52,534 nucleotides of DNA, from the NCBI RefSeq assembly GCF_000276605.1, contig NZ_AKJX01000095.1, positions 1-52,534 of the forward strand, read 5' to 3'. The notes beneath the pieces were generated by a model. It was not told where the DNA came from and ran no database searches. It saw only the letters and a list, made by a program, of their open reading frames with translations. The DNA is from Acidovorax sp. CF316 (lineage in GTDB: Bacteria > Pseudomonadota > Gammaproteobacteria > Burkholderiales > Burkholderiaceae_C). Below are positions 45,688 through 52,534 of the stretch, piece after piece. The stretch's first letter is position 1. Each line of letters opens with the position of its first letter. The position numbers and the translations under genes are program-made.

Positions 45688-46386
45688 TTATTCCTGTCCG
45701 GGTGGCGACATCGCCTGCGCCGCCGGGGCGATGCCCAGCTCGGCGCACAGCCGCTCGACCGTGGCGCGCAGGCCCGCTACCTCGGTCTCCAGCGCCTGGA
45801 CACGGGCCTGCAGCGCGGTCGTTGCGCCGCCGCCAGGGGTGGGCGCGCCGGCACTGCTGCTGGTGTCCACTGCCCCGCACAGCAAGTGCGCCCAGCGCTG
45901 CTCGCGCGCCCCGGGGGCCCGCGGCAGCAGCACCACCAGCGGGCCGCCCTTTTCGGCGCTGCGCTCCTGCAGTTCGTCCAGGAAGGCCTCGACCGATGAA
46001 ATGTCGGCAAACCGGTACCAGCGCTCGGCGTTGATGCGCAGCTCGCCCGCCGTCTGGGGCCCGCGCAGCATGAGCAGGCCCAGCAGCACGGCCGATTGTT
46101 CGGGCACGCCCACGCCGCGCTGGAAATTGTGCTCCCAGCGCGTGGTGCGGTTGCCGCTGGTCTCGAACGCCAGGGTGAGCTGGCGCAGGGAGTCGAGCGC
46201 CTCCTGCGCCTCGGCGTCGCTCAGGTTCATCACCGGCTCGCGGCTGGTCTTCTGGTTGCAGCCCGTGAGCAGGCCGTTGAGCGACATCGGGTAGCTGTCG
46301 GGCACGGTGCGGGCCTTTTCCATCAGCGTGGCCAGCACGCGGGCCTCGTTCGCGGTCAGGGGGCGGTTTGCGGGTTCGAAGGGCAT
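45688..46386 (-). CDS. yceH: YceH family protein (DUF480)
   Basis: This 232-residue protein matches DUF480: [20 protein letters not shown] near the N-terminus, then [20 protein letters not shown] and, further on, two winged-helix units (up to about 165). A C-terminal coiled coil (about 195-220) is rich in heptad Leu/Val/Glu. The role is unknown; the fold suggests nucleic-acid or protein binding. Divergent from purN, with only 39 bp between the start codons, which must hold both promoters. Confidence 0.88.
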   Translation of the reverse strand: MPFEPANRPLTANEARVLATLMEKARTVPDSYPMSLNGLLTGCNQKTSREPVMNLSDAEAQEALDSLRQLTLAFETSGNRTTRWEHNFQRGVGVPEQSAVLLGLLMLRGPQTAGELRINAERWYRFADISSVEAFLDELQERSAEKGGPLVVLLPRAPGAREQRWAHLLCGAVDTSSSAGAPTPGGGATTALQARVQALETEVAGLRATVERLCAELGIAPAAQAMSPPGQE

Positions 46387-46425
46387 GGCAGGGATAATCC
46401 GGGGTTGAGCGTCGTCGTGCAATTT

Positions 46426-47010
46426 ATGAAGAACATCGTGATTTTGATCTCCGGCAGCGGTTCCAACATGGCTGCCATCGTGCGCACCGCGCAACAGGAA
46501 GACTGGGCCCGGCGCCACGGCGCCCGCGTGGCCGCCGTGCTGAGCAACAAGGCCGACGCCGCGGGGCTGGCGTTTGCACGCGGCGAAGGCATTGCCACCG
46601 AGGCGCTCGACCACAAGGCCTTCGAGAGCCGGGAGGCGTTCGATGCCGCGCTGGCGCAGGCCATCGACCGGTACCAACCCGCGCTGGTGGTGCTGGCCGG
46701 CTTCATGCGCATTCTCACCCCGGGCTTCGTGGCACGCTATGCCGGCCGGCTGATCAACATCCACCCCTCGCTGCTGCCGGCGTTCACGGGGCTGAACACC
46801 CACCAGCGGGCCATCGACGCCGGCTGCAAGGTCGCCGGGGTCACCGTGCACCAGGTCACCGATGAGCTGGACGTGGGCCCGATCCTGGACCAGGCGGTGG
46901 TTCCCGTGCTGCCGGGTGACACGGCCGATGTGCTGGCGGCCCGGGTGCAGGCGCAGGAGCATGTGATCTACCCGCGTGCCGTGCGGGCGTTCGTGGCAGC
47001 TCTGGCCTGA
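46426..47010 (+). CDS. purN: Phosphoribosylglycinamide formyltransferase PurN
   Basis: This 194-residue enzyme transfers the formyl group from 10-formyl-THF to GAR in purine synthesis. It begins [18 protein letters not shown] (the glycine-rich GAR-binding loop). It has the catalytic Asn/His in [20 protein letters not shown] and the Asp in [15 protein letters not shown] 46426 is chosen; GTG 46417 in frame is possible and neither has a strong ribosome site. Length and motifs are normal. It is convergent with the small membrane protein gene (6 bp apart). Confidence 0.95.
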   Translation: MKNIVILISGSGSNMAAIVRTAQQEDWARRHGARVAAVLSNKADAAGLAFARGEGIATEALDHKAFESREAFDAALAQAIDRYQPALVVLAGFMRILTPGFVARYAGRLINIHPSLLPAFTGLNTHQRAIDAGCKVAGVTVHQVTDELDVGPILDQAVVPVLPGDTADVLAARVQAQEHVIYPRAVRAFVAALA

Positions 47011-47016
47011 TCGCGT

Positions 47017-47571
47017 TCAGAGGGTGCGCACCACCTGGGCCTCGCTGCTTTCCAGCAGGTCCTGGGCCAAAGCCGTCTGGTGCGAGTCGCTCGGGTGCGC
47101 CACCACCACCCATTGGCGCTTGCGCAGGGCGGACCGCACCCGGACGATGACCCAGATGCGGTCGGGCCGCAGCGCGGCCAGTGCGCCCAGCATGAGGCCG
47201 AAGGTGCTGCCGAAACCCACGATGGCCATGAAGGCCAGCAGGGGGTTGCTGAGCACCGCGGGTTCGTTGGTGGCCACCAGGTAGGTAAATGCCAGCAGGC
47301 CCAGCACCGCACCGGTGAGCCCGGCGATGGCGTGCGCGCGGACCAGGGTGGTGAACAGGCCACGGGGCTGTGGCTCCAGGGCTTTGCTGAGCAGGTCCTG
47401 GGCGCGCAGGTCGGCATGCTCGGGGCCCAGCAGGCGGATTTGCTCCCGCTGCATGCCGGGCAGCCGCAGCAGTCGGCGAACGGCGATGTCCGCCTCCGTT
47501 TCGCGGGCAAACAGCCCGACGACCTTGGTCAGCGATTTTTCGCCGAACATTCCTTGCAGAAGATAGTCCAT
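47017..47571 (-). CDS. Small two-helix membrane protein, function unknown
   Basis: This 184-residue protein is not recognised. The N-terminal part (about 1-70) is soluble and charged, with a FARETEADIAVRRLLRLPGM segment that suggests a small ferredoxin-like or helix-turn fold. Two glycine-rich transmembrane helices (about 78-97 and 106-132) follow, then a short C-terminal soluble tail. GGAG six bases before ATG 47571 supports the start. Stand-alone gene between purN and the EF-hand gene. It may be a stress-type membrane protein; no function can be proposed from sequence alone. Confidence 0.7.
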   Translation of the reverse strand: MDYLLQGMFGEKSLTKVVGLFARETEADIAVRRLLRLPGMQREQIRLLGPEHADLRAQDLLSKALEPQPRGLFTTLVRAHAIAGLTGAVLGLLAFTYLVATNEPAVLSNPLLAFMAIVGFGSTFGLMLGALAALRPDRIWVIVRVRSALRKRQWVVVAHPSDSHQTALAQDLLESSEAQVVRTL

Positions 47572-47782
47572 GGTGTGCTCCGGGTCGTGTGCACACGGCG
47601 ATGCGGCGCATGCAATGCCCCTGTCCGGGGCTGGCGGTAGGGTCCCGCGGTCAGCCGGTGGCGGCATGGGGCAAGTGGGTCATGGCTTTGAAGATAGCCC
47701 GGAGCGGGTGCCCGGGCTGTAGGACTTTGCGGCGTGGCGGCGCAAGTGCAGGCCCTGCAAGCCGCCCCCCCCGTGCCTGCCG

Positions 47783-48751
47783 TCAGGCCAGTGCGCTCAG
47801 CGTGCTGCCCGAGGGCGACCAGGCGCCAGCGGCGGTCTCGTACTGGCTGCGCGCCAGCTGGGCCAGCTTCACCAGGTCCGTCTTTTGCCCGCCCTCCGGC
47901 GACTGGCTGCTGGCGCTGGCGTTGCTGAACTGGCGGGTCAGCTGGTCGACGAAGGCCTGGGCCTCCTCGCTGCCGATGCTGTTGTCGCCATCGGTGTCGA
48001 TGGCCTTGAACAGCGCCGCGACCGCATCCGTCTGGGCCGCACCCGCCGCCTGCTCGGCGGCAGAGACCACGCCATCCTCGTTGGTATCGAGCGGGTCGTA
48101 GGTCGTGCTGTTGCTGGCGGAGGCCCCGGCAGGCCCCCCGGGGCCGCCCGGCGGTGGCGGCGGCATGCCGCCCACGGCGCCCGCGCCGGCCCCGCCCGAA
48201 GGCCGCCCCGCGTCGAATTCGGCCTCCGAGAGGCTGCCGTCGCCATCCGCATCGAGCTGGCTGAACAGCTCGTCGCTGCTGACACCGGTCTTGCTGGCCG
48301 TGCCGCCGGACATCTTTTCGAGCAAGGCCTGCAGCTCGGTCTGGCCCACGCCGCCGTCGCCATCGGTGTCCACCTTGCCGAACAGGTCGTCTCCCGCCTG
48401 GCCCGTGGCCCCCGTGCCGCCGGTGTCGCTGCGCGACTGGGCAAAGGCCATGGTCGAGGGGGGCGGGGGCATGGCGCTCTGCAGCGTCTTGCCCAGTTCG
48501 TCGGCGTTGAGGCTGCCGTCGCCGTCGCTGTCGTACTGCTTGACCAGGTCGGCAGCACTGGCCTGGCTGCTGACACCGGTCTTCTTGGCGACATCGTCCA
48601 GCAGTCCCTGCAGTTCGGTGTCGCTCACGCCGCCGCTGCCGTCGGCGTCTATCTTGGCCAGCAGCCGCTCCGGCGAGGGCGCCGGGCGTTGCGCCCGCTG
48701 CACGCTTGCACTGGACCAGGCACTGCTGACGCTGCTTGTGATGCTCGTCAT
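47783..48751 (-). CDS. Six-EF-hand calcium-binding protein (XopAW-like)
   Basis: This 322-residue protein has six canonical EF-hand loops, starting at residues 35, 74, 128, 167, 222 and 252 (for example DSDGDGSLNADE and DADGDGSLSEAE). Loops 5 and 6 are slightly off (DTNEDG and DTDGDN). Residues 35-98 and 128-201 are an internal duplication, each with two loops, a KTGVSS linker and a MPPPP run. There is no signal peptide. NCBI names such proteins XopAW-type calcium-binding type III effectors after a Xanthomonas protein, but homologs occur in bacteria without a T3SS. AAGGAA precedes ATG 48751. Confidence 0.85.
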   Translation of the reverse strand: MTSITSSVSSAWSSASVQRAQRPAPSPERLLAKIDADGSGGVSDTELQGLLDDVAKKTGVSSQASAADLVKQYDSDGDGSLNADELGKTLQSAMPPPPSTMAFAQSRSDTGGTGATGQAGDDLFGKVDTDGDGGVGQTELQALLEKMSGGTASKTGVSSDELFSQLDADGDGSLSEAEFDAGRPSGGAGAGAVGGMPPPPPGGPGGPAGASASNSTTYDPLDTNEDGVVSAAEQAAGAAQTDAVAALFKAIDTDGDNSIGSEEAQAFVDQLTRQFSNASASSQSPEGGQKTDLVKLAQLARSQYETAAGAWSPSGSTLSALA

Positions 48752-48865
48752 CGTCGTTCCTTCCAAGGGTTGCGGGCCGCGGCCCGTGCTCCCCGGGGTG
48801 GCGAACAACGCCGGCCATGGCCCAGGTCCATTCTTCAAAGGCCAGGTCAAGGCGGTTTGTACGGT

Positions 48866-48885
48866 TTGTGTCCATGGGGACACAA
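48866..48885. promoter_or_regulatory. Perfect 8+4+8 inverted repeat upstream of the EF-hand gene
   Basis: TTGTGTCC (48866-48873) - ATGG - GGACACAA (48878-48885), perfect. It lies about 115 bp before the EF-hand start on the minus strand. Two direct copies of CGGTTTGT sit just beside it (48853-48860 and 48862-48869). It looks like a repressor operator; the regulator is not in the window. Confidence 0.5.
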
Positions 48886-48900
48886 TGGAGGGCATGATCG

Positions 48901-48934
48901 GCCGAACTGGCAGGCCAATGCCTGCCAGTTCGGC
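48901..48934. repeat. Strong 15-bp hairpin between the DUF1653 and EF-hand genes
   Basis: GCCGAACTGGCAGGC (48901-48915) pairs perfectly with GCCTGCCAGTTCGGC (48920-48934), loop CAAT. It lies 35 bp after the DUF1653 stop on the minus strand. There is no T-tract on either side, so it may be a Rho-assisted end, an mRNA-protecting stem or a mobile palindromic repeat. Confidence 0.75.
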
Positions 48935-48968
48935 GGTTTGGCCCCGGTGGTCGGTGCAGGTCGCCGGT

Positions 48969-49238
48969 TCAGGGGTGGGCCGGGGGCCGGGAAAGGTCCT
49001 CGTCGGCGCATTTTTCGAAGCGCGGGCGCATGCGGCCATCGATCAGCACTGCTTCGGAGAACATGGCCGCCGGGCGCACCCACAGGCCGCGCTGGCCGTA
49101 CAGCGCGCGGTACAGCGTCATGGGCTCAAGGGTCTCGCTGTGGCGCACGGTGTCGATCACCTCGTAGAGCATGCCCTTGTAGTGGCGGTACAGACCGGGC
49201 GGAGTGGGGGTGAATTGGGGCAGGTCGTCGTCGGTCAT
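48969..49238 (-). CDS. DUF1653 family protein
   Basis: This 89-residue soluble protein matches DUF1653: the GLYRHYKGMLYEVIDTVRHS core (about 15-34), the EPMTLYRALYG segment and LWVRPAAMFSE. The family is a small beta-rich domain of unknown function, common in proteobacteria. A stem-loop follows 35 bp after the stop. It is divergent from the M48-type gene, with 45 bp between starts. No partner can be inferred from context. Confidence 0.88.
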   Translation of the reverse strand: MTDDDLPQFTPTPPGLYRHYKGMLYEVIDTVRHSETLEPMTLYRALYGQRGLWVRPAAMFSEAVLIDGRMRPRFEKCADEDLSRPPAHP

Positions 49239-49283
49239 TTAGGATGGCAGGTGGTCAAAAAACAAGGTTGAGGGGGAAATCCA

Positions 49284-51140
49284 GTGGATCAGGCAGATTT
49301 TGTGCACCTGGTGCGCATGAGCGAGCATGACAGCGCAGACAACAGCCGCCGGTACCGGCTTGGCGTGGCTGCGTTCGCCGCGCTGGGCTATGCCTGGGTG
49401 CTCGGTTGCCTGGCCGTGGGCGCCGGTCTGATCGCCTGGGCCCTGCCGCAGCTGCTCAATGGCCGGTTTCGGCTGGTGCTGGTGTTCGTTCTGCTGGGTG
49501 CGGCTAGCCTGCTGTGGGTGAGTATCCGCGCCCTCTGGGTGCGCGTGGACGAGCCCAAGGGCATGGAGATCACAGCGCTGGAGGCGCCCGAGCTGTTCGA
49601 GGCCCTGGAGCGCATGCGCCGCAAGATCAAGGGCCCGCCCATCCACCATGTGTACCTGAACGACGAATTCAACGCCAGTATCCAGCAGTTGCCGCGCTAT
49701 GGGCTGCTGGGCGGCGCCGTGAACTACCTGACCATCGGCCTGCCGCTGCTGCTGGCGCTGGACCGGCCGCGCTTTATGGCCGTGCTGGCGCACGAATACG
49801 GCCACCTGCGCGGCGACCATGGCCGGTTTGCGGCCTGGATCTACCGCACCCGGCTGTCCTGGATGCGCCTGAACAGCAGCCTGGAGGACGACGAAGGCGC
49901 CGTGGCTGTGGCCACCCAGGCCTTCATGCGCTGGTATTTTCCCCGCTTCGTGGCCAAGACCTTCGCGCTGGCGCGCCAGGACGAATACGAGGCCGACCGC
50001 ATCGCCGGCAAGCTGCTCGGGCGCGACGTTGCCGCCGCCGCGCTGATCGAGATCGAGGTGCGCGGCGAGTGGCTGCACGACAATTTCTGGGGCGGTCACT
50101 GGAGCGAGGCTGCCGGCAATCCCTTGCCCGTGGGGCCCTACCGGGCCATGCGCAAGCGCCTGTCCGAAGTGCCGGAGGCCGCGTTTGCCAACGATGCGCT
50201 GCGCCAGGCGCTCAAGCGCATCAGCAATGTGGACGACACGCACCCGGGCCTGCGCGATCGCCTGGAAGCGCTGGACGCCGTGCCCACCCTGCCGGCCGAG
50301 TGGTCGCGCGGAGGGGCCCTGGCCCTGCTGGGCTCCGAGGCCAAGCGCTGGGTGGCGCATTTCGACAAGCAATGGTGCCGCGACAACGCGGGCGAGTGGA
50401 AGCGCCACCACGGCTGGCTGGGCAGGGTGCGCGACCGTGCCCAGGTCCTGCAGGCCGGCATGCCCCAGGCCAGTGCCGCGGAACTGGTGGAGCTGGCGCG
50501 CCTGCAACGCCACCTGGACCCGCGGGCCGATGTGCGCGGCGTTTACGAGACCGCGCTGGCGCGCAGCACCGACTACCCGGGTGCGCTGCGCGGGCTGGTG
50601 CAGTGCCTGGCGCCCGAGGACCGCGAGGGCAAGATGGCCCTGCTGCACCGCCTGTGGGAGGCCGGCAGCGGCGACCGCTACTGGACCGCGCGCACCGCGC
50701 TGGCCGAGCTGGAAACCCCGCGCCTGGGCCACGACCACGATGCCGCCGCCTTCAAGCAGTGGCGCAAACGGCTCGAGCGCGCCCAGGAGTCCGAGGAGCG
50801 TGCCTGGGAGGAACTCTCGGGCGCCTCTTTCTTCAGCCAGACCACGCGCCACGACCTGAGCCCCTTCGAGCTCGAGGAATTGCAGGCCGAGCTGGTGCGC
50901 TATTCCGATGTGGAGCGTTGCTGGCTGGTGCGCAAGAACCTGCGCGAGCACCCCCAGCGCCGCGCCTACCTGGTCTTCGTGGACCTGCCCGACCTGGACG
51001 ATGGCAGCCGCTACCAGCTGTGCCGCGCCATGGAGCGCCAGCTCAGCCTGCCCGGCCCTGCCCTGGTGCTGTGGGCCGGCGAATCGCCCACGCTGAAAGA
51101 GATCCAGCGTTCTGCTTTCGATCCGGTATTCACCCGTTGA
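49284..51140 (+). CDS. M48-family membrane metallopeptidase with long C-terminal extension
   Basis: This 618-residue protein starts at GTG 49284, with GAGGGGGA six bases upstream. Two N-terminal membrane helices (about 28-55 and 60-85) precede a gluzincin domain: zinc motif HEYGH (about 170) and third ligand Glu in DEYEADRIAG. A hydrophobic segment before the zinc motif (GLPLLLALD) belongs to the M48 fold. The C-terminal half (about 320-618) is a charged region not typical of HtpX or Oma1 and may recruit substrates. Probable role is membrane-protein quality control; no specific substrate is known. Confidence 0.88.
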   Translation: MDQADFVHLVRMSEHDSADNSRRYRLGVAAFAALGYAWVLGCLAVGAGLIAWALPQLLNGRFRLVLVFVLLGAASLLWVSIRALWVRVDEPKGMEITALEAPELFEALERMRRKIKGPPIHHVYLNDEFNASIQQLPRYGLLGGAVNYLTIGLPLLLALDRPRFMAVLAHEYGHLRGDHGRFAAWIYRTRLSWMRLNSSLEDDEGAVAVATQAFMRWYFPRFVAKTFALARQDEYEADRIAGKLLGRDVAAAALIEIEVRGEWLHDNFWGGHWSEAAGNPLPVGPYRAMRKRLSEVPEAAFANDALRQALKRISNVDDTHPGLRDRLEALDAVPTLPAEWSRGGALALLGSEAKRWVAHFDKQWCRDNAGEWKRHHGWLGRVRDRAQVLQAGMPQASAAELVELARLQRHLDPRADVRGVYETALARSTDYPGALRGLVQCLAPEDREGKMALLHRLWEAGSGDRYWTARTALAELETPRLGHDHDAAAFKQWRKRLERAQESEERAWEELSGASFFSQTTRHDLSPFELEELQAELVRYSDVERCWLVRKNLREHPQRRAYLVFVDLPDLDDGSRYQLCRAMERQLSLPGPALVLWAGESPTLKEIQRSAFDPVFTR

Positions 51141-51200
51141 AAGGGCCGGCGAAAGCCGAAATCAAGGGTTTACAGGCCAGAGTGGGACAATAGAGGGGAT

Positions 51201-52472
51201 ATGCATCCCAAAGTTCTTCTCGACGCCTGTGCCGAACTCGTCAGGCTGACCCTCACTTTCGAACACCCCGCCGATGCGGTGGTGTCGCGCTTTTTCCGTG
51301 ACAACCGGGGCCTGGGGCCGCGCGAGCGTGCCACGCTGGCCGAAACGGTCTACACCGTGCTGCGCAAGAAGCTGCTGTTCGACCACATGGCGCCCTCGGG
51401 CTCCGGCCCCCGGGAGCGCCGCCTGGCCATCCTGGGTTTCTACGGCCCGCGCGATTTCCTTCTGGGCGCCCTGACCGATCAGGAAAGGAAGTGGCTCGAA
51501 CAGTGTGATGGCGTGACCGCCGACGACCTCATGGAGCGCCACCGCCACAACCTGCCCGAGTGGCTGGTGCAGCCGCTCAAGGACCAGCTGGGCGCGGGCT
51601 TCTGGCCGCTGGTGGAAAGCCTGTCGAACGCCGCGCCGCTGGACTTGCGCGTGAATGCCCTGCAGGACAAGCGCGCCGATGTGCAAAAGGAACTCGCCAA
51701 GGCGGGCATCAAGGCCGTGCCCACGCCGTACTCCCCCTGGGGCCTGCGCATCGACGGCAAGCCGGCGCTGGCCAAGCTCGACGTGTTCACGCGCGGCGCC
51801 GTGGAAGTGCAGGACGAAGGCTCGCAGCTGCTGGCCCTGCTGCTGGACGCCAAGCGCGGTGAGATGGTGGTCGACTTCTGCGCCGGCGCGGGCGGCAAGA
51901 CCCTGGCCATCGGTGCCACCATGCGCAACACCGGGCGCCTGTACGCCTTCGACGTGTCGGGCCACCGGCTCGACGCCCTGAAGCCGCGCCTGGCGCGCAG
52001 CGGGCTGTCCAATGTGCACCCGGCCGCCATTGCGCACGAGCGCGACGACCGCATCAAGCGCCTGGCCGGCAAGATCGACCGGGTGCTGGTCGATGCGCCC
52101 TGCTCGGGCCTCGGTACCCTGCGCCGCAATCCCGACCTCAAGTGGCGCCAGTCGCCCCAGTCGGTCGAGGAACTGGTCGCCAAGCAGACCGCCATCCTGG
52201 CCAGCGCAGCGCGCCTGCTCAAGTCGGGTGGCCGGCTGGTGTATGCCACCTGCAGCATCCTGCCGCAGGAAAACGAGGCGATTGCGGACGCCTTCACGGC
52301 CGCCCACCCCGATTTCGTGCCGCTGGATGCAGGCGACGCGCTCAGCCAGCTCAAGGTGGAAGGTGCCGAAAAATTGTGCAGCGGCGGTGCCTCGGGCACT
52401 GGTTATCTGCGCCTGTGGCCCCATGTCCACCAGACCGACGGGTTCTTTGCTGCGGGCTGGACAAGGAAGTAA
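51201..52472 (+). CDS. RsmB/NOL1-NOP2-sun family rRNA (cytosine-C5)-methyltransferase
   Basis: This 423-residue SAM-dependent RNA methyltransferase has a short N-terminal NusB-like region (about 1-140), shorter than in E. coli RsmB. The SAM loop is VVDFCAGAGGKTLAIG (about 231-246), motif IV is DAPCSGLGTLRRNPD with the catalytic-cycle Cys, and the second Cys is in LVYATCSILPQEN (catalytic nucleophile type). The protein could be RsmB (16S m5C967) or a paralogous RsmF-like enzyme; the N-terminal length leaves this open. It starts 60 bp after the peptidase gene. Confidence 0.9.
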   Translation: MHPKVLLDACAELVRLTLTFEHPADAVVSRFFRDNRGLGPRERATLAETVYTVLRKKLLFDHMAPSGSGPRERRLAILGFYGPRDFLLGALTDQERKWLEQCDGVTADDLMERHRHNLPEWLVQPLKDQLGAGFWPLVESLSNAAPLDLRVNALQDKRADVQKELAKAGIKAVPTPYSPWGLRIDGKPALAKLDVFTRGAVEVQDEGSQLLALLLDAKRGEMVVDFCAGAGGKTLAIGATMRNTGRLYAFDVSGHRLDALKPRLARSGLSNVHPAAIAHERDDRIKRLAGKIDRVLVDAPCSGLGTLRRNPDLKWRQSPQSVEELVAKQTAILASAARLLKSGGRLVYATCSILPQENEAIADAFTAAHPDFVPLDAGDALSQLKVEGAEKLCSGGASGTGYLRLWPHVHQTDGFFAAGWTRK

Positions 52473-52534
52473 GCACCCCCTGAGTCGCTTCGCGCCTTCC
52501 CCCTCTCTCATATTGCTTCGCAATCTGGGGGGGG
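52473..52534. repeat. Part of a C-rich intergenic repeat with hairpin (cut by window edge)
   Basis: CCCCC (52499-52503) and GGGGG (52527-52534) can pair around an inner perfect stem ATTGC-TTC-GCAAT (52512-52524). The first part, CACCCCCTGAGTCGC, resembles a sequence I recall as dispersed after genes in Comamonadaceae. The element runs off the window. Confidence 0.5.

Noticed and set aside
47696-47718. AGCCCGG / CCGGGCT stem past the EF-hand gene as terminator
   Set aside because: No T-tract follows in either direction and the loop is long; kept only as a possible structure.
48752-48968. Search for a plant-inducible-promoter (PIP) box TTCGB-N15-TTCGB before the EF-hand gene
   Set aside because: Only one TTCGC is present on the relevant strand and no partner at 15 bp, so HrpX-type control is not supported.

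Overview
The window is high-GC bacterial chromosome from a betaproteobacterium. Gene content and order point to Burkholderiales, most likely Comamonadaceae (Acidovorax-like). The evidence is the ribF-ileS-lspA operon, lolC-lolD beside an RpfE-like gene and recJ, an S1C protease with moxR-DUF58-VWA, tctB-tctA, and paired PimC/PimD-type acyl-CoA dehydrogenases. Species assignment is inference; no rRNA or tRNA gene was seen.

Layout. 1-5072: recJ (5' part only) and an RpfE-like gene on the minus strand, then two tandem lolC-type permease genes and lolD for lipoprotein release. 5214-8117: a soluble GAF/multi-PAS diguanylate cyclase. 8122-12153: a minus-strand set reading protease, MoxR ATPase, DUF58 protein, VWA protein. 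12255-16366: tatD, a family-6 uracil/deoxyinosine-DNA glycosylase, a spermidine-synthase-like protein and a lone PilB/GspE-type ATPase. 16497-18573: tctB-tctA with a clear terminator. 18643-21936: a DUF3422 protein, a DMT exporter and an atypical SDR. 22187-25953: a TRAP-type periplasmic binding protein translationally coupled to a membrane GGDEF-EAL protein. 25965-28747: DMT exporter, quinone oxidoreductase, Nudix hydrolase. 28757-36384: a Na/Pi cotransporter, an orphan Pho box, and a minus-strand operon of LacI regulator, ABC importer (binding protein, two permeases, ATPase) and GpdQ-like phosphodiesterase. 36405-40985: lspA-ileS-ribF. 41155-48751: HNH endonuclease, lipase-like lipoprotein, two acyl-CoA dehydrogenases, yceH, purN, a small membrane protein and a six-EF-hand protein. 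48969-52534: DUF1653 protein, M48-type peptidase, RsmB-type methyltransferase and a partial intergenic repeat.

Two loci look most worth pursuing. (1) 22115-25953: a solute-binding protein without any transporter, joined by an ATGA overlap to a dual c-di-GMP enzyme with a periplasmic sensor domain, behind a promoter overlapped by an inverted repeat. This suggests ligand-to-c-di-GMP signalling. (2) 30595-36384: an organophosphate uptake and hydrolysis operon with a LacI operator and a Pho-box-like repeat in its promoter region. It lies next to a phosphate transporter and a second, stronger Pho box that points at no intact gene. Other items are the duplicated LolC, the split acyl-CoA dehydrogenase pair and several strong intergenic hairpins. 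Most of the window is ordinary core chromosome.
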